This document shows positions 1 to 10,323 of a stretch of DNA of 64,000 bases, piece after piece. Made by a program: the position numbers and the translations under genes. The notes beneath the pieces were generated by a model that did no database searches, had not been told where the DNA came from, and saw nothing but the letters and a program-made list of their open reading frames with translations. Origin of the DNA: Zea mays (lineage: Eukaryota > Streptophyta > Magnoliopsida > Poales > Poaceae); NCBI RefSeq assembly GCF_902167145.1, contig NC_050098.1:116350207-116414206 (forward strand), read 5' to 3'. Position 1 is the first letter of the stretch; each line of letters opens with the position of its first letter.

Positions 1-1160
1 CACATGACGCGTATATATTCGAAAGGATCACTAGGTTAGCTGTATTGTGTGGCTCCAGGTGCATTAGTTTTTCCACCGCTGTTTTCGCTAGTTCTAAGTT
101 GCCATGGAAGCTACAGGCTCCAAGCAGGGCTCCCCAGATTACGGCGTCAGGCTCCATTGGCATGCTTGCGATCAGACTATCAGCTTCTTTTAACAGACCA
201 GCACGCCCCAGCAGGTCAACCATGCAACCATAGTGCTCGATTCTTGGCTTAAGACCGAACTCCCCTCTCATCGAGTTGAAGAGCAGCTTGCCTTCATCCA
301 CCAAGCCTCCATGAGTACAGGACAAAATGACTCCAATAAATGTAATGCCATCTGGTTTTACCCCTGTCATCTAAACAGAGTAAAATCAGCTCCAGCCTTA
401 CCAACTACGGTGCATAATCTGGATTTAAGGTTACTGGTCACTAGTTTGGTGCTTCGAAGCATATTTGGTCAAGCAAGCTGGATGCAAAGCGAATGAAGCA
501 GGGATAAGAAGAGAAGTGCAAGCAAGACATCCTCACCCTCAGTTTATGAAACAAGGCCAGCGCCTCCGTCCAGAGGCCATGCACGGCAAACGCCATGATC
601 ATGGAGTTCCAAGAACAAAGATCCCTCTGTGTCCCCATGCCCCGAAACACCTTCCAAGCCCAGCGGATGCTGCCGCACTTGGCGTACATCTCGACCAAGG
701 CGTTGGCGACATAGACGTTCCTAAGCATCCCTCTCCCCCTGGCGTAGCGCTCCACCTTCCTCCCCAGCGCGAGGGCCCCGAGCGCAGCGCACGCGGGCAG
801 GACGCTGCTGACGGTGAGCTTGTTGGGCCGCACCCCAGCCCCGTCCCACATGTCCAGGAACGTGTGCATTGCCTCCTCATGCCTCCCGTTCTGCGCGTAG
901 CCCGACACCATCGCGGTCCACGACACCACGCTCCGGTCGGGCATTCCCGCGAACAGCCGCTCCGCGTCGCCCATGCGCCCGCCTCGCGCGTACGCCGACA
1001 ACATCGCGTTGCGTGTGGCCGCGGCCGCGGCCCCAGCAGGCAGCTCGTCGGACACCCTGCGGGACTCCGCTAGCAGCCCCGCCCTGGCGTAGGAGGAGAC
1101 GAGCGCGGACGAAGGAGGAGAGAGGCTGGCGGCTAGGTTGAGTGTGACGGCGCAAGGCGG
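1..1160 (-). CDS. PLS-type pentatricopeptide repeat (PPR) protein, partial, one intron
   Basis: Reading leftwards, the frame is open from just after a TAG at 1161-1163 to 537. It resumes after an intron (371-536) at 370 and stays open to the window edge. The translation is a chain of PPR helices, for example NAMLSAYARGGRMGDAERLF, VVSWTAMVSGYAQNGRHEEA, VYVANALVEMYAKCGSI and HYGCMVDLLGRAGLLKEADS, leading into an E-domain-like stretch (VIWGALLGACSFHGN). Proteins of this class usually bind organellar RNA in plants; that role is family knowledge, not shown here. The C-terminus lies outside the window. The first in-frame ATG is at 1004, inside the repeats. A different frame upstream encodes an Arg/Ser-rich, presequence-like stretch, so a frameshift or a lost start is possible. 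A CACTA-like terminus begins immediately upstream, so this may be a transposon-captured copy. Confidence 0.8.
371..536 (-). other. Spliceosomal intron in the PPR gene
   Basis: On the minus strand the donor reads CTGAGG|GTGAGG (exon ends at 537) and the acceptor CTGTTTAG|ATGACA (exon resumes at 370). Removing 166 bp joins two PPR-coding frames in phase 0. Retention of the intron means the copy arose at the DNA level, not through retroposition of an mRNA. Confidence 0.75.
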
Positions 1161-1199
1161 CTAGGGTTGAGGGGTGTTGATGTTTTAATAAGTGGAACA

Positions 1200-1404
1200 C
1201 ACTGACGTACCCCTATAGCGACCCACCATCAGTCACACACTTAACGCTATAGCGACCGACCATAAGTCGTTAAATTTCTAGACTTTTAGCGACCCACAGA
1301 CCATCGCTATAAACGCATTTAGCGACCAACCGTCAGTCCATAACTTTTAGCGACCAACCGTCGGTCCCAAATAAGGGTCGCTAAAGATCAACCGTCGTGT
1401 AGTG
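1200..1404. mobile_element. CACTA-like transposon terminus with subterminal repeats
   Basis: The minus strand from 1404 begins CACTACACGACGG, a CACTA-type terminal sequence. Behind it lie five direct copies of TAGCGACC (1216, 1250, 1287, 1320, 1348) and one inverted copy (1376-1383), the dense short subterminal repeats typical of CACTA elements. Outside it, Copia gag starts abruptly at 1405 with TAC as a possible 3-bp target duplication. Inside it, PPR gene sequence starts at once. No second terminus is certain: CACTG at 1200 could mark a short MITE-like left end, but the flanks there do not match. I prefer the right end of a larger element extending left of the window. Confidence 0.55.
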
Positions 1405-2052
1405 TACGTGGATGATGCATTGAATGGCCCAATCCACGAGCCTCAAACCGTTGCCCTCAAAGCGACAAGAAGCAAGGAAGCGCTACCGAACAAGGTGGCT
1501 CAAGTTGAGGCGGCCGGGCTTAATGATGAAGAGATGGCCCTTATCATCAAGCGGTTCAAGACGACACTAAAAGGTCGAAAGGAGCACCCCAACAAGAACA
1601 AAACGAAGGGGAAGCGCTCCTGCTTCAAATGCGGTAAGATTGGTCACTTTATCGCTAACTGTCCTGATAATGATAGTGACCAGGAACAAGGGAACAAGAG
1701 GGAAAAGAAGAAGGCATACAAAAAGGCTAAGGGCGAGGCACACCTTGGAAAGGAGTGGGACTCTGATTGTTCGTCGTCTGACTCCGACAACGAAGGACTC
1801 GCCGCCACCGCCTTCAACAAAGCGTCCCTCTTCCCAAATGAATATCACACCTGTCTCATGGCAAAGGAGAAGAAAGTAAACTCTCGAAAATCCACTTATG
1901 CTTCTTCTAGTGAGGATGAGTCTAGTGATGATGATGAAATAGACTATGCTAGTTTATTCAAGGGCCTAGATAGAACTAAGATTGATAAAATAAATGAATT
2001 GATTGATGCTTTGAATGATAAGAATAGATTGTTAGAAAAGCAAGAGGATCTC
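1405..2052 (+). pseudogene. gag: Copia copy A, gag fragment (zinc-knuckle part)
   Basis: Middle part of a Maximus/SIRE-lineage (Opie/Ji-like) Gag. It starts in the segment YVDDALNGPIHEPQ because the CACTA-like end cuts off everything upstream. A CCHC zinc knuckle (CFKCGKIGHFIANC) lies near 1621, followed by a Ser/Asp-rich acidic stretch and the start of a coiled coil (KINELIDALNDKNRLLEKQE). The frame is open to the Gypsy insertion at 2053 and continues on the far side at 16044. Gag packages element RNA into virus-like particles. Confidence 0.9.
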
Positions 2053-2679
2053 TGTGGGGGATAGATATCCCCCGGGTCCACTAAAGGGGTAAAAGACCTC
2101 ACGAAAGGCCCAAGGGCCCAATAGATCGTAAGGTCATTCTTTCGTGGGCCCAGGGAGAGACAATCAACAAAGCAGAGAAGACGTAAGACCGAATTGGTGC
2201 AAACCCGGACGGCCCACAACGTCGAACGAGTAAATCGCAACAGAGACCCGACTTTCCCGCGCTGAAGCCCCCATACAGCGAAGCCATGCGAGGATAAGTC
2301 GGCGAGGGTTACGAAGGGATAAATTCAAGAGGTTCACTACCTTTAGGCTACTTGTTGTTATCATATCCACATGTACTGCCCCACGGTCGAGTATATAAGG
2401 CCTAGGGGCACCCCTTTAGAACGATCGACCCTATCTTACTTAGCCATCCACCTTAACTCTTTGTGCCTTCAATCCAGAGAGCCCTCTTGTAACCTCGTTA
2501 CATACTCACCAGAACGTAGGGTGTTACGCATTTCTAAGCGGCCCGAACCTGTAAATCTTGTCCACTGTCCCTCGTGTGATCGACACGAACCATTTTGCTA
2601 CAGTCGTTGACACCGTCCTACTCCTAAAAACACCTTGAGGGGCAACCCCGGGTGTGCGGTCGGACCCAAAACACCGACA
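2053..2679 (+). repeat. 5' LTR of the Tat Gypsy element
   Basis: Starts TGTGGGGGATAG and ends CACCGACA. It matches 15411-16038 with eight differences. A TATA box (TATATAAG, 2392-2399) lies in plus orientation and would drive the genomic transcript. Confidence 0.93.
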
Positions 2680-2681
2680 GC

Positions 2682-2698
2682 TGGCGCGCCAGGTAGGG
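2682..2698 (+). other. Primer-binding site of the Tat Gypsy element
   Basis: TGGCGCGCCAGGTAGGG starts two bases after the 5' LTR. TGG pairs with a tRNA CCA end. I do not assign the tRNA. Confidence 0.7.
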
Positions 2699-2724
2699 GT
2701 GTGTCGACGATCCAAGCTAGCTCA

Positions 2725-5550
2725 ATGGCCGTCACCTTCAACAGCAAGATCACCATGCGTCCCGGATCCGTATTCTGCTTCGGGACAATTTCATCTATAG
2801 TGGATGAAGAGGGAATTCTACACCGTATCGCGGATCCGCCGGGAAAGAAGTCTCCTCCAACAAACCCCGAAAATGCCGGAGAGACGCAACCTCCCGCTCT
2901 CCGGAAAAAGATCGTCTCCGGAAAGGCGGGGGCCGAGGGCTCGCTGACCCGGAAGACTCCGCTGTCTACTTCCCCGACAAAAGAATGGACACGGATCGCG
3001 AGGAAGAAGGAGACCAGGGAAAAGCGAGTCGTTCTTTCCGTTCCTCTGGCCTCAAAAGAGAACGGAAAGAAAGTCGCCACGACAGCAGCACCATTCTACC
3101 CCGACGTCCTCTCCATCGGGAGAGTGGAGTCGCCCACCGTCTCTGACGACGAGCCGACCGCGCCCGGAGAAGAACCGCCTCAACGAGAATCCCGCCGATG
3201 GAGGAACCGGCGCAGGAACGTTCGACGACATCACGCGGCCGGAGAACGGGATCCGGAGCAGCCTGTCTCGCGAGACGAGGTCTCGGAGATAGGAGAAACT
3301 CCGGAAGAACGCGTCTTCAGAGAACGAAGGAACTCCTGGCGACGTGATCGCCGGCAGGCTCAGGAGCAGGCCGAGCAAGACGCAAGGCAACGCCGGGAGA
3401 ATCCGCTCTTCGGGCGCAACCTGAATCCCGACTTCGCCCGAGCTATGAACACGCCAAGCGAAGTCGGAGGAGTACTAGCTCGGATAGCTGATGGACTTCC
3501 TCGGACTCCTGATGCCGAGGGATACCGACGCCTGTTCACTCAGGCAGCCAACCATCTTCTACCGCTCGCTCACCCGCCGAACGATCTACGACACGCCATC
3601 AACAGTCGCCGAGACGCGCGAAGCTCCATCAATGCTTCGCGCGAACGGCGGCATGAGAACGAGATTCGCCGTCGGGAGGAGTACGACCGGGATCATGGCA
3701 TCCCGACTCAGAGCCAGGCCACTAGGACTGAGTCGGCAACAGCTTCAACTGGCGGAACCACCCGGGGACGGTCGAGGAACCACAATCACAACTCCCCTCC
3801 CCGGGATAGACACCGTCCCCGACGACAGGAGGACACGTGCGGAGTATCCGCTCTTACTCCGCGCCTTAGGGCCATCCAGTGGCCTCCTAACTTCAAGGTA
3901 TCCAACGTCGACAAGTATGAACCTAAGCAAGATCCAGGGGGTTGGCTAGCTGTCTACACCACCGCTGCTCGGGCTGCCGGAGCATCTGAGGACGTTATGA
4001 CCGCATACCTACCCATCGTCCTTGGGCAAGATGCGCTACAGTGGCTACGACATCTACCCCGACACTGCATCGACGACTGGGGAGACTTCAGTCGACGCTT
4101 CACCGCCAACTTCCAGTCCCTCTCCGACAAGCCAGCGCAACTGTGGGACCTCAAATCCATCAAGCGTCGGGGGGATGAGACTCTCCGGTCGTACCTCAAA
4201 AGGTTCCAGACCATGAGAAATCGCATCCCCGAGGTCACGGAGGCGGCCGTGATTGAGGACTTCTACAGAGGATCCAACGACTCGGCTTTTGTCCGAGCCA
4301 TACTATAGAAGGCACCGACTACTTCCGAGGAGCTGTTCCGGGAAGCTGACCTCTACATCACCGCCGACGAGCGAGCTCAGGACCTCATCGGAGGAACAAA
4401 GCCTGTACCGGCCGCACCATGACGCGACGCGAACCAGCCACCTGACAAACGCTGGGAGAAGAGGCCTCGCGAAGAAGTACACGCCGCCGGACCACCTGCC
4501 TCTCGCGCCCGAGGAGGACCTCGTGGAGGCGAGCGCACGCTGGACGACATCCTCGACGCCCAGTGCCCATACCACAAGGACATGCGCCACACTCTTCGCA
4601 ACTGCCGGGACTTCAAGCACTCCGTTGGGCATGGCCGACCCTTCCAACCTCTACCTCCTCCTCCGCCGAGGGGAGGACCGGATGAACCACGACAACCTCA
4701 TCAGCCGGAGGAGGGAGGAGGAGGAGCTTTCCCACGCGTCGACAGGGAGGTCAACGTCATCTTCGGCGGACATGGGTCGCAGGAGAACAAGAGACAACAA
4801 AAGCTCAATGATCGTCAGATACTGGTGGCGACCACCGGTCCTCCCGCTCCATACCGGTGGTCGGAGCACCCGATCACCTTCACTCGGGAAGATCAATGGC
4901 TCAACTTTGACCATCCAGGCAAATACCCGCTCCTCGTCGATCCGGTGATCCGAGAGAGCCGGGTGAAGAAGGTGCTAGTGGACGGGGGGAGCAGCATCAA
5001 CATCACCTTCCCCCGAACACTCCAAGGCTTGGGGGCTCACCTCAAAGAGCTCCACAAGTCGGACACTCCTTTCTTCGGCATCGTGCCGACGGAGGGAGAA
5101 TACCCACTGGGCCACATCTACATGCCAGTCACCTTCGGAACTCCGGAGAACTACAAAACCGAGTTCCTGAGGTTTGAGGTGGCGAACTTCGACTGCGGGT
5201 ACAACGCCATCATCGGAAGGCCGGGGTTGGCCAAATTCATGGCCATCCCCCATTACACATACATGGTGCTGAAGATGCCAGGACCACAAGGAATCATAAC
5301 TGTGCGCGCCGACTTCCAAGGCGCCACAGAATGTTTCCGAGTGGCCATTCAAGCAGCCCTCAACACCAAGCCATCAACGGTTTCCTCGACACCGACGAAC
5401 TCTAAGCTTGAGGAGGACCTCGCCGTACCGGCAAACGAAGCTCAGGCCGCGACCTCTATGCGGCCGACTGAAGAGACCAAGCGAATCAACCTGGGGTTTG
5501 CTGATGAGCGCAAGACAGCCATCATCAGCTCCAGCTTGGACGACAAATAG
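2725..5550 (+). pseudogene. gag: Tat Gypsy gag and protease region
   Basis: One frame from ATG 2725. An N-terminal charged, Arg-rich region is followed by the conserved Gag core of the family (IQWPPNFKV, then DWGDFSRRFTANFQSL and LRSYLKRFQTMRNRIPEVTE). A degenerate CHHC-type knuckle (CPYHKDMRHTLRNC) is near 4561. The protease has the Tat-type active site VDGGSSINI (near 4975) and the second hallmark NAIIGRPGL. The frame is interrupted in phase by TAG 4306-4308, TGA 4420-4422 and TAG 5548-5550. Their context suggests CAG to TAG, CGA to TGA and CAG to TAG. Gag, PR and RT share one frame, so the ancestor made a single Gag-Pol polyprotein. Confidence 0.85.
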
Positions 5551-6621
5551 GAAAGCACGCTCGTCCAGTTCCTGCAAGATAACCGAGATGTATTCGCATG
5601 GCAACCTGCGGATATGCCGGGAGTCCCAAGAGAGCTGGCCGAGCACAAATTGAAGGTTTATCCCCAGGCGAGGCCGATCCGGCAAAAGCTACGTCGTTTC
5701 ACGCCCGATAAGAGAGAGGCCATCCGTGCCGAGTTAGCTCGCTTGGTCGCGGTTGGATTTATTAGAGAAGTATTACACCCCGAGTGGTTAGCCAACCCTG
5801 TTCTTGTACTCAAAAAGAATAAAGTGGATTGGCGCATGTGCGTCGACTATACCGATCTCAACAAACACTGTCCGAAGGATCCCTTCAGGCTCCCGAGGAT
5901 AGATCAGGTGGTGGACTCCACCGCTGGATGTTCTATGCTGTCTTTCTTAGATTGCTATTCTGGGTATCATCAGATTAGTTTGGCAAAAGAAGACGAGGAA
6001 AAAACGGCGTTCATCACTCCGTTTGGTGCTTTCTGTTATACCTCCATGCCGTTTGGCCTCAAAAACGCTGGAGCGACTTATCAGAGAGCTATTCAAACAT
6101 GCTTAGCCGATCACTGGGGCAAGCGTGTGGAAGCTTACGTGGATGATGTGGTGATCAAAACAGAGAATTCGGAAAACTTCATCGAAGATTTACAGTTGGT
6201 TTTCAATAGCCTAAGAAGATATAGATGGAAGCTCAATCCTGAAAAATGTGTTTTCGGGGTACCAGCAGGAAAGTTGCTCGGGTTTATCGTCAGCCACCGG
6301 GGAATTGAGGCTAATCCGGATAAGATTGAAGCTATCATGAAGATGGAAGCTCCTCGGTCACAAAAGAAGGTTCAGCGACTTACTGGATGTATGGCAGCTC
6401 TGAGCAGATTTATATCTAGGCTGGGAGAAAAAGGTTTGCCATTTTACAAGCTACTCAAGAAGGTGGATAAGTTTCAATGGACTTCAGAAGCACAAGACGC
6501 TCTAGACGCACTGAAGAAATTCTTGACAACACCGCCAGTACTGAAACCACCCCGGCGAGCTACGCCGACTCAACCGGTGAAGATTTGCTGCTGTATATCT
6601 CTTGCACGACTCACGTGGTAA
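5551..6621 (+). pseudogene. pol: Tat Gypsy reverse transcriptase region
   Basis: Same frame as gag/PR, after the TAG at 5548. RT motifs appear in order: DWRMCVDYTDLNKHCPKDPF, LDCYSGYHQI, FGAFCYTSMPFGLKNAGATY and the catalytic YVDD (near 6136), then GFIVSHRGIEANPDKI. The RT catalytic residues look preserved. Near 6575-6580 the reading frame slips (about one base lost after CAACC) into the RNase H frame, and this frame then stops at 6619-6621. Confidence 0.88.
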
Positions 6622-7244
6622 GCACCGCGTTGGTAGTCGAGCGAGTGGAAGAAGGGCATGCCTACCCAGTGCAACATCCTGTTTACTTCATCAGTGAAGT
6701 TCTAGGCCTCTCGAAGAAAAAGTATCCTCAGGTTCAGAAGCTATTATATGCAGTACTTCTAACTGCCCGCAAACTGCGTCACTACTTTGACGACCACAAA
6801 GTCATAGTAGTCACTGGTTTTCCAATAGGGGACATTCTTTACAACAAGGAAGCCATTGGACGAATAGCTAAGTGGGCTTGCGAGCTGGGATCACACGACA
6901 TCGAGTTCCGACTTCGAACTGCCATCAAAACTCAAGCATTGGTTGATTTCGTATCAGAGTGGACAGAACAGCAAGTACCAGATAATCCAGAAACTGCAGA
7001 AGTATGGCGAATGTATTTTGATGGCTCGCTGAAGCTGCAGGGAGCAGGAGCAGGGATTCTCTTCACCGCACCTGGAGGCGAACACCTTAAGTACGCCCTC
7101 CAGCTGCTATTCCCGGCCTCTAACAATGCAGCCGAGTATGAGGCTCTGATACACGGATTGAACATCGCCATATCACTGGGCGTCAAGAGATTGATGGTAT
7201 ACGGAGATTCCCTGATAGTCATCAGCCAGATAAACAAGGAATAG
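6579..7244 (+). pseudogene. pol: Tat Gypsy RNase H and second (archaeal-type) RNase H
   Basis: After the frameshift, GEDLLLYISCTTHVVSTALV and PVYFISEVL represent the ordinary RT-linked RNase H. Downstream, a second domain begins MYFDGS (D), continues with NAAEYEALIHGL (E) and YGDS (D). This acidic triad fits the additional archaeal-type RNase H typical of Tat elements. The frame ends at TAG 7242-7244. The sequence continues in the same frame afterwards (family context suggests TGG to TAG), so this is a point nonsense mutation. Confidence 0.82.
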
Positions 7245-8734
7245 GATTGTTCAAGTGATTCAATGGGAAAGTACTGCGCTGCCGTCCGAAAGTTGGAAGA
7301 TAAATTCGAGGGTCTGGAATTTCATCATGTAGAAAGAGATCGGAACACGGCAGCCGATGTACTGTCTAAGCTCGGATCCAGTCGAACGCAGGTCCCACCC
7401 GGGGTCTTCGTGCAAGAAATTCTTCAGCCGAGTATCTCAATGGATCAAACAGAAGAGTGCAACCTCATAGATCAACCCGAGTCAAACTCTGATGACTGGA
7501 GACGGCCGATTATTAAGTATATAAAGAATGAAGAAGAGCCAGATGACAAGAACTCGGCAGAGCGCATTGCCAGGCAGTCGGCTCACTATACACTCATTGG
7601 GGAAGTATTGTACAGAAGGGGCGCGTCAGGCATCCTCATGAAGTGCGTTCTCCCGTCCACTGGGAAGCAACTTCTGGAGGAGGTCCATGCAGGGCAATGT
7701 GGAATACATGCAGCATCCAGAACACTAGTCGGAAAGGTTTTCAGGTCAGGATTCTATTGGCCGACGGCGAAGAATGATGCAGCCGAGTTAGTCCAGAGGT
7801 GTGAAGCTTGCCAATACTTGTCAAAGCAACAACATATGCCAGCACAGCAACTACAGACCATACCAGTAACTTGGCCTTTCGCATGCTGGGGACTGGATAT
7901 GATTGGACCTTTCAAGAAAGCTCAAGGGGGATATACCCATGTATTGGTGGCGATTGATAAATTCACTAAATGGATAGAATTCAAGCCCATTGCATCCTTA
8001 ACCTCTGCTAAGGCCGTGGAATTCATACAAGACATAATATTCAGATTCGGGATACCAAACAGCATCATCACCGACTTAGGGTCCAACTTCACCAGTTCAG
8101 AATTCTTCGACTTCTGCGAGCAAAAGAGCATTCAGATCAAGTACGCATCTGTAGCACATCCAAGAGCCAACGGGCAGGTTGAGCGAGCCAACAGAATGAT
8201 ATTGGAGGCACTCAGGAAAAGGGTCTTCGATAAGAATGAAAAATTCGCAGGAAAGTGGATAAGAGAATTGCCTTATGTTGTTTGGAGCCTGAGAACCCAA
8301 CCTAGCCGAGCCCTGCATGGAAACACTCCTTTCTTCATGGTTTATGGGTCGGAGGCAGTGCTACCTGCTGATCTCAAATTTGGGGCGCCAAGGTTGATCT
8401 TCGAAAGCATAGCAGAAGCCGAGGCCACCAGGCTGGAGGACGTTGATGTACTTGAGGAAGAACGGCTGAATGCGGTAATCCAATCAGCACGGTACCAGCA
8501 GACTCTAAGGCGCTATCATGACAAGGCTGTGCGGCAATGGTTCTTTTCAGTAGGAGACCTCATCCTCCACCGAATTCTAACGGGGAGGGACGACACAAGT
8601 TATCACCCTTATGGGAAGGACCCTTCATAGTAGCAGAAGTCACTCGGCCCAGATCGTATCGCCTCACTCAGATGGATGGCACAGAAGTTGGGAACTCCTG
8701 GAACATAGAGCACCTCAGAAAGTTTTATCCCTAG
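7245..8734 (+). pseudogene. pol: Tat Gypsy integrase
   Basis: Open in the RNase H frame from 7263. The zinc-binding part is HAGQCGIHAASRTLV then CEACQYL. The catalytic core shows GLDMIGPF (D), TDLGSNFTS (D, with Leu where Asn is usual) and HPRANGQVERANR (E). The C-terminal part reads WNIEHLRKFYP and ends at 8732-8734. There is a second frameshift near 8575-8590, just before the conserved LSPLWEGPFIV segment. Integrase inserts the cDNA; this copy is disabled by the frameshift and the upstream stops. Confidence 0.87.
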
Positions 8735-9305
8735 CTGTATTTCAAAACAGCTGGGGCGACAATGTATTCTGTAAAATGGAAATATGTCATCAATAAAGAG
8801 AGATTTCAAAGATACTCGGCTCGTTTACGATCGACTTGCATTCTTACTTAACTCGGGGTGACCACTATGCCCTACAAACGGAGCAATCGACTTAAGTCGG
8901 CAACGACTTAAGGCGGTGCAACATGCTCACGCTTACTTAACTCGGGGTGACCACTATGCCCTACAAACGGAGCAATCGACTTAAGCCGGCAACGACTTAA
9001 GGCGGTGCAACATGCTCACGCTTGCTTAACTCGGGGTGACCACTATGCCCTAATAACGGAGCTATCGGCTAAAGTCAGTGGTGGCTTAAGCCGCTGCAGC
9101 ATACTCGCACCTATATAATTCAGGGGACGACTTCCATATCCCGCAAACAAATTTCATAATCATCATGCTGCATTACCACAAATCTACGAACCAATAAATT
9201 CTGATACAACAAGAGAGTAATCATGTCATTCGAATGATAAGCTGATGTCTTCTAACGAATACTGGATCATGCTAACCGCGCGCTCAGAGCACGCAAAATG
9301 TTTCT
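8735..9305 (+). repeat. Post-pol spacer with three 89-bp tandem repeats
   Basis: No gene seen. A unit beginning TTACTTAACTCGGGGTGACC recurs at 8844, 8933 and 9022 (period 89). The first two copies are nearly identical and the third (to about 9110) is more divergent. The stretch lies between the end of integrase and the 3' end of the antisense gene, so it is the downstream region of both. Confidence 0.85.
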
Positions 9306-9767
9306 CTATTTTCCAATGTCTTTCTCAGGAACGACCGACGAAGAAGGGCGATTCGAGGAATCGGGGGCAGCATTCACGTCGGCCTTTATGTCTTCAGGAA
9401 CAACCACGCCGGGTCTCCTCATTAAGATTCGTCCAGCACGAATAGCCTTATCCATGGCTTTATCACGCTGAGCTTTGAGAGTAGTTGTAGTTTCTTCGGC
9501 AACTTTAGCAGCCAGCCGAGCGGCCTCCAACTCCTGGGCAATGGTTTTCTTGGAAGCTCGGAGTTCTTTGATGGTGGCATCCTTCGCTGATATCAATTGC
9601 TTAAGGCGGGTCACTTCGTCCACAGATTCTTGCAGCCTACAACGCTGATTGTCCAGTTCCTCCATTGTAAAGCGGTGACTCCTCTCCAAGATGGTCAGCG
9701 AGTTGCTAGAATCACGATACAATCTGTCTAGATTATCACGAGAAGCAGCAAGGATACGTTTTTCTTC

Positions 9768-9843
9768 CTACAAAAATCAACTCCTTCAAAAATCGAGCAA
9801 GTAACAAGAGCATAGCAAGGCAAGGCATGGTTTTGTAAGTTAC
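9768..9843 (-). other. Intron 3 of the antisense gene
   Basis: Minus strand: GAAAAG|GTAACTTAC ... TTTTTGTAG|GAAGAAAAA, 76 bp, phase 0. It joins two coiled-coil segments. Confidence 0.75.
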
Positions 9844-10031
9844 CTTTTCAGAGTCAAGCCGAGCATGAAGAGAAGAACTCAGGGCGTTGGCGTCATCCAA
9901 GGCAGCAGAAACCTGATTTAATTCAGTTTGGCTCTGAAAGTACTTCTCCTCGAAGTCAGCGCACCGTTGAACCATTTCAGCCTGATCTCGGGAATGTTTT
10001 TCTTCAAGAATTGCAATCTGCCGAGTCATTC

Positions 10032-10114
10032 CTAGCAAGAAGTAATCAAACAAACCGAGGTCAGAAGGTAAAGCAGTCCACAACAAAGGCAAAGAGAAGA
10101 AAAAGGGCACTAAC
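10032..10114 (-). other. Intron 2 of the antisense gene
   Basis: Minus strand: AACGCTG|GTTAGTGCC ... CTTGCTAG|GAATGACT, 83 bp. It splits a Gly codon (phase 1), and the frame continues correctly. Confidence 0.75.
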
Positions 10115-10247
10115 CAGCGTTAGTTGCCTCCAGCTCGGATACACGACGATGAAGTGACACTGGATTCCAACACGCAAGAGACGAAGCTACTTCTGGGACG
10201 GAAGCACCTTGCAATCTCAGCTGGCTGGCCATCCCATCTACCAAAGC

Positions 10248-10323
10248 CTGATAAGAAGAACAGATGAACATAACGACAAAAGTTCATGCAACGTAAAGGT
10301 CAAGCTAAAGTACAGCACAGTAC
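10248..10323 (-). other. Intron 1 of the antisense gene
   Basis: Minus strand: CCTCCAG|GTACTG ... CTTATCAG|GCTTTGG, 76 bp, phase 0. Confidence 0.75.

Noticed and set aside
465..1073. Plus-strand 202-codon open frame
   Set aside because: Exact antisense of the PPR exon and intron; His/Arg/Pro-rich shadow of GC-rich coding DNA.
1200..1404. A self-contained 205-bp CACTA-like MITE
   Set aside because: A CACTG at 1200 could be a left end, but the flanks (PPR on one side, Copia gag on the other) are unrelated and no 3-bp duplication matches. One end of a larger element explains more.
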